Below, in pieces: positions 16,361-25,009 of a stretch of DNA of 64,000 bases (positions within the stretch are counted from its first letter, which is position 1; every line of letters begins with the position of its first letter). Position numbers and translations under genes: made by a program. This DNA comes from Sphingomonadales bacterium (GTDB lineage Bacteria > Pseudomonadota > Alphaproteobacteria > Sphingomonadales > Sphingomonadaceae). Under the pieces are notes generated by a model that had not been told where the DNA came from, did not search any database, and worked only from the letters and a program-made list of their open reading frames with translations. The stretch is from the NCBI GenBank assembly GCA_016714795.1, contig JADKCA010000001.1, forward strand, positions 434,001-498,000, written 5' to 3'.

Positions 16361-16411
16361 CGGTTCCGGGGTGATCCGGAACCGGCATGGAGCCCCGGCC
16401 TGTGCCGGGGC
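16361..16411 (+). other. Two consecutive hairpins between ctaD and ctaB
   Basis: Arm CGGTTCCGG pairs with CCGGAACCG (16361-16384), then GCCCCGGC pairs with GCCGGGGC (16392-16411). Neither is followed by a T-run, so these look like RNA processing or attenuation structures rather than classical terminators. The second ends about 18 bases before the ctaB start. Confidence 0.5.
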
Positions 16412-16429
16412 GTTGTGTATGAGGATGGA

Positions 16430-17338
16430 ATGACAGACGCGGCGATCCCCGCCCAACAGCTCCCGGCGGACTGGCGCGATTTCCTTGCGCTGACCAAGCC
16501 GCGCGTCATGTCTCTGGTGGTGTTCACCGGCCTGTGCGGCCTGCTGGCCGCGCCGGTTGCGCTGCCCGCCGTACTGGGCTTCACCACCGTGCTGTGCATT
16601 GCGTTGGGGGCAGGAGCCGCAGGCGCGCTCAACCAATGGTATGAGGCGGATATTGATGCGCTGATGAAGCGCACCGCCGGACGGCCGCTTCCCGCCGGGC
16701 GGATGGACCGCCAGTCTGCACTGCATTTCGGCGTGGGCCTGTCTTTCCTGTCAGTCATCCTGCTGGGTCTTGCCACCAACTGGCTGGCGGCAGCCGTGCT
16801 GGCGGTCTCTATCCTGTTTTACGTCATGATTTACACGGTCTGGCTCAAGCGCCGGACGCCGCAGAATATCGTCATCGGCGGCGCTGCCGGTGCGTTTCCG
16901 CCGGTGATCGGCTGGGCGGCGGCCACCGGCGACATCACGCTGCTGCCGGTGCTGATGTTCGCGCTGATCTTTTTGTGGACTCCCCCGCATTTCTGGGCGC
17001 TCGCGCTGTTCATCGAAAGCGATTATGCGCGCGCGGGTGTGCCGATGATGCCGGTTGTGGCGGGCGAACGCACCACGCGCGTCCAGATTTTCCTTTACAC
17101 GCTGCCCATGGCAGCCTGCGCGCTGGCACCTTGGGCGATGGGTCTGGCTGGCGCAATCTATGGCATTGCCGCGCTGATTGGCACGGCGCTGTTCCTCGCC
17201 TTGTCGGCTCAGGTCGGTATGCGGCAATCACGGGCAGATGACGGAGCGAAGCCCGAACGGCGGCTGTTCTATTATTCGATTCTCTATCTTTTCGCGCTGT
17301 TTCTGGCGCTCGCTGTTGACAGGATGATGGCTGCATGA
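16430..17338 (+). CDS. ctaB: Protoheme IX farnesyltransferase (heme o synthase)
   Basis: Farnesylates heme b to heme o, the precursor of heme a for the oxidase encoded alongside. 302 residues from the ATG at 16430 (MTDAAIPAQQ), preceded by GAGGATGG. A longer upstream frame overlapping ctaD is rejected. UbiA-family motifs are present: LTKPRVMSLVVFTG at the start, NQWYEADIDALMKRTAGRP as the first Asp-rich prenyl-diphosphate site, YTVWLKRRTPQNIVIGGAAGAFPP, and a second acidic site (ESDYARAG). About nine membrane helices. The stop overlaps the next small ORF (ATGA). Confidence 0.96.
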   Translation: MTDAAIPAQQLPADWRDFLALTKPRVMSLVVFTGLCGLLAAPVALPAVLGFTTVLCIALGAGAAGALNQWYEADIDALMKRTAGRPLPAGRMDRQSALHFGVGLSFLSVILLGLATNWLAAAVLAVSILFYVMIYTVWLKRRTPQNIVIGGAAGAFPPVIGWAAATGDITLLPVLMFALIFLWTPPHFWALALFIESDYARAGVPMMPVVAGERTTRVQIFLYTLPMAACALAPWAMGLAGAIYGIAALIGTALFLALSAQVGMRQSRADDGAKPERRLFYYSILYLFALFLALAVDRMMAA

Positions 17339-17457
17339 CCGAACCCGATGCCGAGTTCCACCGCCGCCGCAATTCGCGCGCCTTGGTAACAGCGGTCCTG
17401 CTGGGCGCATTCGTGCTGCTCATCTTCTTCATCTCCATTGCGAAGATGCAGCACTGA
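17335..17457 (+). CDS. Small single-pass membrane protein in the cox operon (40 residues)
   Basis: A 40-residue ORF lies exactly between ctaB and ctaG and overlaps both: ATGA with the ctaB stop, and its own TGA shares a base with the ctaG ATG. It encodes a basic N-terminus (EFHRRRNSRA) and one hydrophobic helix (ALVTAVLLGAFVLLIFFISIA), ending KMQH. Comparable tiny ORFs occur at this position in other alphaproteobacterial cox operons and are linked with oxidase assembly. A function cannot be assigned from sequence. The tight double overlap argues strongly that it is translated. Confidence 0.8.
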   Translation: MTEPDAEFHRRRNSRALVTAVLLGAFVLLIFFISIAKMQH

Positions 17458-18005
17458 TGCTCCGTGATCGCAAACTTCGAACCGGGCTGATGGCGCTGGG
17501 GCTGGCCGTGGGGATGACCGGGCTTGGCTATGCCAGCGTGCCGCTTTATCGCATGTTCTGTCGGGTCACCGGCTTTGGCGGCACGAGGCAAAGGGCGGAA
17601 GCTTCCGCTGTGCCTGGCGCGGTTGCGGGGAAGACGATTTTGGTGCGTTTCGATGCCAATCATGTTCCCGCGCTCGATTGGGATTTCAAGCCTGAAGACA
17701 ATCTGGACTCGGTCTCCATCGGTGAGCGCGAGATGGCTTTTTTTGCGGCGAAGAACCTGTCTGACAAGCCTGTGACGGGCATGGCGACGTTCAACGTTTC
17801 GCCGACTGCCGCCGGCAAATATTTCAACAAGATCCAGTGTTTCTGCTTCAATCAGCAGACATTGAAACCCGGCGAATCGGTGCGGATGCCTGTCACCTAC
17901 TTCGTCGATCCGAAAATCCTTGATGATCCGGCTGCCCGGAACATTCAGGAAATAACGCTCAGCTACACCTTCTATCCGGTGGACGAGGCCAAAAAGGGCA
18001 GCTAG
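17457..18005 (+). CDS. ctaG: Cytochrome c oxidase assembly protein CtaG/Cox11 (CuB insertion)
   Basis: Membrane-anchored periplasmic copper chaperone that delivers copper to the CuB site of subunit I. 182 residues: an N-terminal anchor (LMALGLAVGMTGLGYASVPLY), the conserved VPLYRMFCRVTGFGG, and the copper motif KIQCFCFNQQTL followed by MPVTYFVDP. A C-terminal ITLSYTFYPV strand closes the Ig-like domain. It starts at the stop of the small ORF upstream, and ctaE follows after 32 bases. Confidence 0.96.
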   Translation: MLRDRKLRTGLMALGLAVGMTGLGYASVPLYRMFCRVTGFGGTRQRAEASAVPGAVAGKTILVRFDANHVPALDWDFKPEDNLDSVSIGEREMAFFAAKNLSDKPVTGMATFNVSPTAAGKYFNKIQCFCFNQQTLKPGESVRMPVTYFVDPKILDDPAARNIQEITLSYTFYPVDEAKKGS

Positions 18006-18037
18006 AGCTTCATTATAAAACCCAGGGGAAAGCTAAA

Positions 18038-18952
18038 ATGGCAGGCGCAAAAACCCACGATTATCATATTCTTCCGCCCAGCATCTGGCCGCTGGTGACG
18101 TCCTTCTCGCTGCTCGCTTCAACCGGCGGTGGTGTGATGTGGATGCACGAACAGCCCTTTGGCCAGCTGATCTGCCTGGCGGGCATCATTTCGGTTTTCT
18201 ATTGCGCGTTCAGCTGGTGGGCGGACGTGATCAAGGAAGCGCATGCGGGCGATCACACGCCGGTCGTGCAGCTTCACCAGCGTTATGGCATGATCCTGTT
18301 CATCGCCTCCGAAGTCATGTTCTTCGTGGGCTGGTTCTGGGCCTGGTTCGATTTCTCGCTCTTCCCGGCGGGCGTGCAGGTCACCGAAGGCGAAGTCTCG
18401 CTGGTGGAGGGCACGGTTTCTGCCATGGGTCTGGGCCAATGGCCGCCCAAGGGTCTGGAAGTGATTGATGCCTGGGGTTTCCCGCTGCTCAATACGCTGA
18501 TCCTGCTTTGCTCCGGCACCACCATCACCTGGGCGCACCATGGCCTGATCCATGGCGAACGCGGTGGTGATCTCAAGGGTTTCTGGGGCATGCTCGGCGT
18601 CGGCTCGAACGACACGCTGAAGAAGGGCCTGTGGCTGACGATCATCCTCGGCCTGATCTTCTCCAGCATTCAGGCCTATGAATATGCGCACGCACCGTTC
18701 GGCTTTTCGGGCCTGAACTACAGCGCGGCCTTCTACATGGCGACCGGTTTCCACGGCTTCCACGTTCTTGTTGGCACGATCTTCCTGATCGTTTGCCTGA
18801 TCCGCGCCTATAAGGGCCACTTCACCGCGCGCCAGCATTTCGGCTTTGAAGCTGCTGCCTGGTACTGGCACTTTGTGGACGTGGTGTGGTTGTTCCTGTT
18901 CGTCGTCGTCTATGTCTGGGGCGGCTGGGGCGCACCGGTTCACGGCGGCTGA
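18038..18952 (+). CDS. ctaE: Cytochrome c oxidase subunit III
   Basis: Third core subunit of the aa3 oxidase, which stabilises subunit I and its proton pathway. 304 residues with about seven membrane helices. Typical motifs are YHILPPSIWPL near the start, WWADVIKEAHAGDHTPVVQ, SEVMFFVGWFWAWF, and the C-terminal TGFHGFHVLVGTIFL, then AAWYWHFVDVVWLFLFV. The ATG follows AGGGGAAAGCTAAA. DUF983 begins two bases after the stop. Confidence 0.97.
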   Translation: MAGAKTHDYHILPPSIWPLVTSFSLLASTGGGVMWMHEQPFGQLICLAGIISVFYCAFSWWADVIKEAHAGDHTPVVQLHQRYGMILFIASEVMFFVGWFWAWFDFSLFPAGVQVTEGEVSLVEGTVSAMGLGQWPPKGLEVIDAWGFPLLNTLILLCSGTTITWAHHGLIHGERGGDLKGFWGMLGVGSNDTLKKGLWLTIILGLIFSSIQAYEYAHAPFGFSGLNYSAAFYMATGFHGFHVLVGTIFLIVCLIRAYKGHFTARQHFGFEAAAWYWHFVDVVWLFLFVVVYVWGGWGAPVHGG

Positions 18953-18953
18953 T

Positions 18954-19322
18954 ATGAGTGACTGGCAGGCCCCTGATACGACGCAGGCGTCGCTGAAGGG
19001 GTTGTGTCCGCGATGCGGCGCTCCGGGCCTGTTCCGGAGCGCTGTTTCGTTTGCGGATGGCTGCGGACGGTGCAAGCTCGATTTCACGCAGTTCAATGTG
19101 GGGGATGGCCCTGCGGCCTTCCTCGTCTTTGTGGTGGGGGGCATTCTCACCGTCGGGCTGGTGCTGGTCGAGCTTTCCTTCAGTCCGCCGATCTGGGTGC
19201 ATCTGCTGCTGTGGCTGCCGTTGCTGGTGATCCTGACGGTCGGTCTCTTGCGGCTCGCCAAAGGTGCCATGCTCGTGCTTGAATATCGCAACCGCGCGCA
19301 TGAAGGCCGCATCGTCGGATGA
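18954..19322 (+). CDS. DUF983 family protein
   Basis: 122 residues from the ATG at 18954. A zinc-ribbon-like N-terminus (GLCPRCGAPGLF, then CGRCKLDF) is followed by two hydrophobic helices (AAFLVFVVGGILTVGLVLV and LLWLPLLVILTVGLL), the DUF983 architecture. These proteins commonly sit in alphaproteobacterial oxidase operons beside SURF1, which suggests a role in oxidase biogenesis, but no reaction is known. It follows ctaE by one base and overlaps the next gene (ATGA). Confidence 0.9.
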   Translation: MSDWQAPDTTQASLKGLCPRCGAPGLFRSAVSFADGCGRCKLDFTQFNVGDGPAAFLVFVVGGILTVGLVLVELSFSPPIWVHLLLWLPLLVILTVGLLRLAKGAMLVLEYRNRAHEGRIVG

Positions 19323-19903
19323 AGCGGCTTCCGCTGGTTCCCACGCTGATTGTCGGATTTGCCTGCGCCACCATGGTGGGGCTGGGTGTGTGGCAACTGC
19401 GGCGTGGTGATGAAAAAGCGGCGCTTCTGGCACGCTATCAGGCTGCATCAGGCCTTCCAGCCATGGCCTATCCGGCGATGCCGCTTCCACAAGACCTGCC
19501 GCTCTTCCGCCGGGCGAGCGGTTATTGCCTGTCCGTCACCGGCTGGCGAACCAAGGCCGGGCATAATCTTCGGGAGGAAACCGGCTGGGCGCACATTGCG
19601 GATTGCCGCAAAGGGGCAGAAGGGCCGGGCATGGCTGTGGAGGTGGGCTGGTCCCGCCAGCCCAAGGCTCCGGATTGGACAGGGGGCGATGTCGAGGGTG
19701 TCATCACCACCGATGATGCTGCGGTAATCCGGCTGGTGAGTGCGAAGCCGCTGGCACCGGGGCTGGAAGCAAGCGCACCGCCTTCACCTGCCAATATCCC
19801 CAACAACCATCTGTCCTATGCGATCCAGTGGTTTGCGTTCGCGCTGATCGCGGCGGTCATTTATGCGTTGGCGTTGCGGCGCATGGGGCAGCCCGCTGAC
19901 TGA
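19319..19903 (+). CDS. SURF1 family protein (oxidase assembly)
   Basis: Assembly factor implicated in heme a handling for aa3 oxidases. 194 residues, shorter than the usual 230-250. Membrane helices lie at each end (LVPTLIVGFACATMVGLGVWQL and AIQWFAFALIAAVIYALAL), with the SURF1 hallmarks GVWQLRR at the start and NNHLSYAIQWFAFA at the end. The periplasmic middle is compact and lacks part of the usual domain. The ATG overlaps the DUF983 stop. It is the last gene of the oxidase operon. A 474-base gene-free stretch follows. Confidence 0.9.
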   Translation: MKRLPLVPTLIVGFACATMVGLGVWQLRRGDEKAALLARYQAASGLPAMAYPAMPLPQDLPLFRRASGYCLSVTGWRTKAGHNLREETGWAHIADCRKGAEGPGMAVEVGWSRQPKAPDWTGGDVEGVITTDDAAVIRLVSAKPLAPGLEASAPPSPANIPNNHLSYAIQWFAFALIAAVIYALALRRMGQPAD

Positions 19904-20377
19904 TCATGGTCTTGGCGGCGGAGGCCGGGTACGCCCATAACCCGGAATTCGGCCTCCGCCGCACGCGGTGCAACCCCCTGTTGCAACCGGACAGCATGAT
20001 GTTGGGTGTCGGCAAACCATTACGCGTGTCGACACCCGCCCCCTGAAAAGCAAAAGGGGGGCATTGCGATCCTGCGCGAACGGCGCGGGAAATCCGGAAA
20101 GTCTGGAGTCAGCCTTTGGGGCTGGCGAGAAAAGAGCGGCGGCCCTCGATACGCAACAGGAGGGTACCCGCTTCGGCCATATACGCGGCCTTACTGTTGG
20201 GAGCCGGATGCACTTGCGCGCGCCCGGCTCCCGCCCTCGTTAAGCGACCCGAGGGGGAAGGATGGCTGGATCAGGTGATCGGCCTGGTTCAGCGATTTTG
20301 TCTTGGATTTGCCGATTGGAGAGCCGGGCAAATACGCGCCCCGCTCTCCGGCACTAAATGTCTGTTCGCGCTTGGCT
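19904..20377. other. 474-base gene-free region with serial hairpins; possible non-coding RNA or leader
   Basis: No convincing protein gene is seen. Frames are open on both strands but have no ribosome site or familiar residue pattern. Short hairpins follow one another: GGGTGTCG/CGACACCC (about 20004-20038), CCCCCT/AGGGGGG (about 20040-20062), CAGCC/GGCTG (about 20115), CCCTC/GAGGG (about 20142-20164), GGCC/GGCC (about 20177-20192), GGGAGCCGG/CCGGCTCCC (about 20199-20232) and CCTCG/CGAGG. The density suggests a structured RNA. The sequence does not match RNase P, tmRNA, SRP or 6S signatures that I know. Confidence 0.35.
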
Positions 20378-20767
20378 TCAGCAGCGGTTGCCGCCACTGG
20401 AACGGTCGATCGCGCGGCCCGCAACGGCCCCGACGCCCGCACCGATGATCACGCCCATGGTGCGGTCTCCGCGCCGTCCGGCCACTTCATGGCCCAGCAG
20501 CCCGCCTGCAATGGCGCCGATGATCGTGCCGCCGGTGCCGCGATCGCACCGATAGCCGTCGCGATAGCCGCGCTGGCCGCGATACTGATGATCGGTGCGA
20601 TAGCCGCGTCCGTTCTGGCCATAGCTGCCATAGGCACCATAACCATTGTCCATCACCACCACCGGGGCGTTGCTCCAGCGGCCATGGCGGGCCTCCGCCG
20701 GAGATGCGAGCACCGCAGTGCTGCCCAGTGCGAGTGCAAGCATCGGAATCAATGTTGTGCGTGCCAT
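20378..20767 (-). CDS. Glycine zipper 2TM domain-containing protein (envelope)
   Basis: 129 residues. A signal peptide (LIPMLALALGSTAVLASPAEA) precedes a Gly/Tyr/Arg-rich segment (YGAYGSYGQNGRGYR and on). A C-terminal glycine-zipper helix hairpin follows (GGTIIGAIAGGLLGHEVAG, then GVIIGAGVGAVAGRAI), as in the 17 kDa antigen and SlyB family. Such proteins sit in the periplasm or outer membrane and are often stress induced. No lipobox cysteine is present. The ATG has an AAGGAG site 8 bases upstream. It stands alone, divergent from the next gene. Confidence 0.85.
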   Translation of the reverse strand: MARTTLIPMLALALGSTAVLASPAEARHGRWSNAPVVVMDNGYGAYGSYGQNGRGYRTDHQYRGQRGYRDGYRCDRGTGGTIIGAIAGGLLGHEVAGRRGDRTMGVIIGAGVGAVAGRAIDRSSGGNRC

Positions 20768-20942
20768 TTCGAATTCTCCTTTTCGAAGGGGGGAGAGCGT
20801 TTCCGTTCGCCCCGTCCGATGCAGCCCTTATGGCAGGAGTGCGCTGGCCCGTTCCTGAACATTACGGTTATTTTCCGTTCATTTATCTGCCGTTCATCAT
20901 CAGAGCTTGTGCCCGGATTTCGGTGCTTTATGGGTGCAAATC

Positions 20943-21959
20943 ATGCCGCTGCGCCTTCCTAAATCCCTGAACAAAAGCATGATATTTCTCATCTTGCTAA
21001 CATTGTTGTTCAGTTTGTCTTCGTCTGAACCGCGCGCGGGGCGACCGCCAGAGGTCGCGCGAATCGCGATTCGTGCCACCGAAATCAGGCCGCAAGCCTT
21101 TCAAGGGCGTCGCGCACCCGGCGTTCCTCTTCGTTTGGCGAAGGCGTGGCGTCTGGACAGCGACAATGTGGAATTTGGAGGCATATCTGCGCTGGTGCCG
21201 TTCCGGGGTGGACTGCTGGGCGTGTCGGATGCCGGGGTGCTGGTTGAAACCCGACCGACGCCAGAGTTGGCGAACTGGTTTGGCCAGATCAGCCCCATTC
21301 CAGCGTCGTGCGTGCGCAGCACATCCAAATTTGATCGGGACAGTGAATCGCTCGCCGTTGATCCGGCGGGCTCGCGCTATTGGCTGGGGCTGGAATATCA
21401 CAATCGGATTTGCGCGGTTGTGCCAGGCGGAGGGGCGCATTTTGTAGCGCCCAAGGCGATGCGCAAATGGCCCATGACGGGCGGGCCGGAAGCCATGGTG
21501 CGACTGGCTGACGGGCGGTTCCTTGTCTTTGCGGAGCGCAGCCATCCGCCGGAAGCGACCGTGCCGATGTTGGTTTTTGACCGCGATCCGACAGATCCGT
21601 CCGTGCGTGTAACCAAAGCGCGCTATCGCCCTCCGCCCGGATTCACGCCGGTGGATGCGGCGCAATTGCCAGACGGGCGCGTGCTGGTGTTGCACCGCCG
21701 GTTCCAACTGCCGTTCGCCTTTTCGGCGATTCTGTCCATCGGGACGCTGAACCTCAGTGCGCGCGGTGCCTCGCTTCAGACGAAGCCCGTCACCTGGCTG
21801 GATGCCGGGCTTGGCGCAGACAATTGGGAAGCGCTGGCCGTTGAAGACCGGGGCCATGGCCGCGCCACGCTGTGGCTGGCCAATGACAATAATTTCATGC
21901 TGTTTGAGCCGAACTATCTGCTCAGGCTGGAGTGGGGAGCGCCGTCGCCCCGGCAATGA
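20943..21959 (+). CDS. Esterase-like activity of phytase family protein
   Basis: 338 residues from the ATG at 20943. An N-terminal membrane or signal segment (SMIFLILLTLLFSLSS) is followed by a beta-propeller-like domain of the phytase-like PF13449 type, with EFGGISAL, DSESLAVDP, YWLGLEYHNRI, GGPEAMVRLADGRFLVFAE and DNWEALAVED. The repeated E/D-x-E-A-M/L-A/V motifs fit this family. The substrate is unknown, since family members are annotated by similarity only. The 3' end overlaps dapE by 38 bases tail to tail. Confidence 0.82.
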   Translation: MPLRLPKSLNKSMIFLILLTLLFSLSSSEPRAGRPPEVARIAIRATEIRPQAFQGRRAPGVPLRLAKAWRLDSDNVEFGGISALVPFRGGLLGVSDAGVLVETRPTPELANWFGQISPIPASCVRSTSKFDRDSESLAVDPAGSRYWLGLEYHNRICAVVPGGGAHFVAPKAMRKWPMTGGPEAMVRLADGRFLVFAERSHPPEATVPMLVFDRDPTDPSVRVTKARYRPPPGFTPVDAAQLPDGRVLVLHRRFQLPFAFSAILSIGTLNLSARGASLQTKPVTWLDAGLGADNWEALAVEDRGHGRATLWLANDNNFMLFEPNYLLRLEWGAPSPRQ

Positions 21960-23061
21960 TTGCCGTGTAAATCCGGGTGATGTCCGTCAGATCCTCCAGC
22001 GCCACCGCCTCATCCAGCTTGTGCATGGTGGCGTTGGGCAGGCCAAATTCGACCACTGGGCACAGGCGCGAGAGGAAGCGCGCATCGCTGGTGCCGCCGG
22101 TGGTGGAGAGTTCAGCCTCAAGCCCGGTCACACTGCGGATCGCCTCGCTCACCAGCGCGCTCAATTCGCCTGGTTGAGTGAGGAACGGCTCGCCGGAGAT
22201 ACGGGCTTCCACGCGGGCCTGCGGCGTCTCTGTTGTGTCGATCGCCTCGATCATCGCGGTCAGGCTGGCGCCCGAATGCGTATCGTTGAAGCGGATCGAA
22301 AGATTGGCGGACGCCTGACCGGAGATGACATTGCCCACCGTGTTGCCAACATCAATGTTGGTAATCTCGATGTTGGAGGCCTGAAACCAGTCCGTGCCTT
22401 CATCCAGCACAACATCGTCTATGGCTTTGAGGATGCGCACCAGCTTGGGCACCGGATTGTCGGCGAGATGCGGATAGGCGACATGGCCCTGCGTGCCGGG
22501 CACGATGATCTTGAAATAGGCGGAGCCGCGCCGCCCGATCTTGACCATGTCACCCAGACGCTGCGCGCTGGTCGGTTCCCCCACCAGACACAGGTCGGGC
22601 ACGAGCTGCTGCTCTTCCATATAGGTGATCAACGCGCGCGTTCCGTAAAGCGCGGGGCCTTCCTCGTCTCCGGTGATGATCAGGCTGATCCGCCCGGCAT
22701 GGTCCGCCGGAATGGCGGCGACAAAGGCGGCAATCGACCCCTTCATGTCGCACGCGCCGCGCCCGTACAGGATGTTGCCCCGGATTTCCGGCGCGAACGG
22801 CCCGCTTTCCCAGCCATCGCCGGGCGGAACCACGTCCAGATGGCCGGCAAAGGCAAAATGCCTGCCCGGCGCTGATCCTGTGCGCGTGGCGAACAGGTTT
22901 TCCACCGGGCCTTCGGGCGGTGTGCCCGTGACGAAGCGATGCACATCAAACCCAAGCGACACCAGCGCTTCTTCCAGCACGGCAAAGACGCTGCCCGTGG
23001 CGGGCGTGATGCTGGGGGCGGCCATGAGGGCGGTGGCAAGCTGGGCGGGATCGATGCTCAT
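21922..23061 (-). CDS. dapE: Succinyl-diaminopimelate desuccinylase
   Basis: Zinc M20-family amidohydrolase that hydrolyses N-succinyl-LL-diaminopimelate to LL-diaminopimelate in the lysine and cell-wall pathway. 379 residues. Metal and catalytic motifs are intact: FAGHLDVVPPG, YGRGACDMKGS (bridging Asp), ITGDEEGPA (general base Glu), VGEPTS, and the C-terminal PNATMHKLDEAV histidine. A dimerisation domain with the usual RRGSAYFKI segment lies between. Its end overlaps the phytase-like gene by 38 bases. Confidence 0.95.
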   Translation of the reverse strand: MSIDPAQLATALMAAPSITPATGSVFAVLEEALVSLGFDVHRFVTGTPPEGPVENLFATRTGSAPGRHFAFAGHLDVVPPGDGWESGPFAPEIRGNILYGRGACDMKGSIAAFVAAIPADHAGRISLIITGDEEGPALYGTRALITYMEEQQLVPDLCLVGEPTSAQRLGDMVKIGRRGSAYFKIIVPGTQGHVAYPHLADNPVPKLVRILKAIDDVVLDEGTDWFQASNIEITNIDVGNTVGNVISGQASANLSIRFNDTHSGASLTAMIEAIDTTETPQARVEARISGEPFLTQPGELSALVSEAIRSVTGLEAELSTTGGTSDARFLSRLCPVVEFGLPNATMHKLDEAVALEDLTDITRIYTAIIAGATALPTPA

Positions 23062-23161
23062 GCTGCCTGCCTAGCGCGTTGCGAACGCCTTGCAAAGCGC
23101 TGTGCGAGCACGGGGCGAGTTCGGGCTGGATTTCACGCGCGTGAAATTATATTATAAGGTC

Positions 23162-24427
23162 ATGACACGATCAAACCTTCCGCCGCTCTCGCTTCATGTG
23201 CCGGAACCGCAGGCGCGGCCCGGTGCGGAACCGGATTTCAGTCATGTGATCATCTGCCCGGCAGGTGAGACGCCGCGCCCCGATCCGTCCGATGCTGCGG
23301 CCATCATCCGCGATCAGGCGTTCGGGCTGGTGCGCGTTCTGGATGAGGCCGGGCAGGCGGTGGGGCCGTGGAATCCAAGACTTGCGCCGGATACGCTGCG
23401 CGTGATGTTGCGAGACATGGCGCGCACCCGTGCTTTTGATGATCGCATGTTCCGCGCGCAACGGCAGGGCAAGACCAGCTTTTACATGAAATGCACTGGC
23501 GAGGAGGCTGTCTCGGTGGCGCAGGCGCACGCGCTGGACCGGGATGACATGTGCTTTCCCTCTTACCGCCAGCAAGGATTGCTCATTGCGCGCGGCTGCC
23601 CTCTGGTCGAGATGATGAACCAGATCTACTCCAACCGGGCAGACCGTCTGAAGGGCAAGCAATTGCCGATCATGTACGGCTTTCCGGATTATGGCTTCTT
23701 CACCCTCTCCGGCAATCTCACCACGCAGCTGCCGCAGGCGGTGGGTTGGGCGATGGCGAGCGCCTCCAAGGCCGATACGCGCATAGCCGCCGCCTGGTGT
23801 GGCGAAGGATCGACCGCGGAAGGGGATTTCCATGCGGCGATGACCTTTGCCACCGTCTATCGTGCGCCGGTGATCATCAACATCGTCAACAACCAATGGG
23901 CGATCAGCAGCTTTGCGGGCTTTGCTGGTGGAGAGGCAACCACCTTTGCCGCGCGCGCGCTGGGTTATGGCGTGGCGGGGCTGCGTGTGGATGGCAATGA
24001 TACGCTTGCGGTTTATGCGGCGACTCAATGGGCGGCAGAGCGCGCGCGCACCAATCATGGGCCGACGCTGATCGAGCATGTCACCTATCGCGTCGAAGGG
24101 CATAGCACATCGGACGATCCATCCGCTTATCGCCCGGCGCGCGAAGCCTCGGGCTGGCCGTTGGGTGATCCGGTTGATCGCCTCAAGGCGCATCTGGAAG
24201 GTCTGGGCGAATGGGATGAGGCCCGGCATGACACAATGTTGACCGAGGTGATGGCCGAAGTGAAGGCGGCGCAGAAGGCGGCCGAGTCGAATGGCATATT
24301 GGGCCATGGGCTGCACCAGCCGCTCGAAACACTGTTCGAGGATGTGTTTGCAGAAGAACCATGGCATTTGCGCGAACAGACCGAACAGATGCTGGCCGAA
24401 CGCAAACGGAAATGGCCTGAACGCTGA
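23162..24427 (+). CDS. bkdA1: 2-oxoisovalerate dehydrogenase E1 component subunit alpha
   Basis: Thiamine-diphosphate subunit of the branched-chain 2-oxoacid dehydrogenase that decarboxylates valine, leucine and isoleucine oxoacids. 421 residues from the ATG at 23162 (AAGG 5 bases upstream). The N-terminal extension is typical of this subfamily (PLSLHVPEPQARPG). Motifs include RMFRAQRQGKTSFYM, GEEAVSVAQAHAL, the TPP site CGEGSTAEGDFHAAM to IVNNQWAIS, and the phosphorylation-loop-like YRVEGHSTSDDPSAYR. The expected partners E1-beta, E2 and E3 are not adjacent. The next gene encodes a ferritin-like protein. Confidence 0.92.
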   Translation: MTRSNLPPLSLHVPEPQARPGAEPDFSHVIICPAGETPRPDPSDAAAIIRDQAFGLVRVLDEAGQAVGPWNPRLAPDTLRVMLRDMARTRAFDDRMFRAQRQGKTSFYMKCTGEEAVSVAQAHALDRDDMCFPSYRQQGLLIARGCPLVEMMNQIYSNRADRLKGKQLPIMYGFPDYGFFTLSGNLTTQLPQAVGWAMASASKADTRIAAAWCGEGSTAEGDFHAAMTFATVYRAPVIINIVNNQWAISSFAGFAGGEATTFAARALGYGVAGLRVDGNDTLAVYAATQWAAERARTNHGPTLIEHVTYRVEGHSTSDDPSAYRPAREASGWPLGDPVDRLKAHLEGLGEWDEARHDTMLTEVMAEVKAAQKAAESNGILGHGLHQPLETLFEDVFAEEPWHLREQTEQMLAERKRKWPER

Positions 24428-24494
24428 TCGACCGCTTGCCTCTTTTCGTTCCAGCCCTATCTTGGTTCGGGATAAATGGATTGAGGAGACTGAC

Positions 24495-24992
24495 ATGCCG
24501 ATGACACTGCCCGAAGGTGCGCCCGCCACGCTGGGAGAGGCTTTCGCTCGGATCAACGCCTGCACCGCGCCCAGCATTCTTGATCTCAAGGTGATGGTGC
24601 TCGTCGAAGCGGCGGGCCAGACGCTTTATGATGTCAGTGCCGAAGGCACCGATCATCCCGAAGTGAAGCGGCTGCTGATCGAGAATGGCGTTGAGGAAAT
24701 GAAGCATGCGCAGCGCGTGTCGGCCGCGATCAAGGCGATTTCGGGCGAAGATTTCGCGCCGCCCTCGCGCGCAGACAATCCCTATCTTCAGGCCGATTTT
24801 CCGCGTGCCAAGCTGACGCCCGAAGGGCTGCGCGGCACGGCCCAGGCCGAATTTGGCGGCGACGCGCTCTATGGCAAATGGGCGGACTCAACCGACAATG
24901 CAGAGGCCGCCGCGCTGTTCCGCCTCAATGGCAAGGAAGAAACCGAACATGGCGACCGGCTGATGCAGGCGGCAGCGCTACTGGAAGGCTGA
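24495..24992 (+). CDS. Ferritin-like di-iron domain protein
   Basis: 165 residues from the ATG at 24495 with GAGGAG upstream. A four-helix bundle with di-iron ligands is suggested by Glu38 (LVEAAGQTLYD), the EEMKHAQR helix (Glu68, His71), Glu119 (AQAEFGGDALY) and EETEHGDRL (Glu149, His152). The paired E-x-x-H signature fits ferritin-like or rubrerythrin-type proteins. Substrate and partner are unknown. It lies 67 bases after the E1-alpha gene and just before a dienelactone hydrolase gene. Confidence 0.82.
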   Translation: MPMTLPEGAPATLGEAFARINACTAPSILDLKVMVLVEAAGQTLYDVSAEGTDHPEVKRLLIENGVEEMKHAQRVSAAIKAISGEDFAPPSRADNPYLQADFPRAKLTPEGLRGTAQAEFGGDALYGKWADSTDNAEAAALFRLNGKEETEHGDRLMQAAALLEG

Positions 24993-25009
24993 ACCGGAGG
25001 GAGCGGGCA

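Noticed and set aside
19968..20448. Overlapping open frames on both strands in the SURF1 downstream spacer
   Set aside because: Open in several frames at once, Arg/Pro/Gly-rich, no ribosome sites. More like a structured RNA region than genes.
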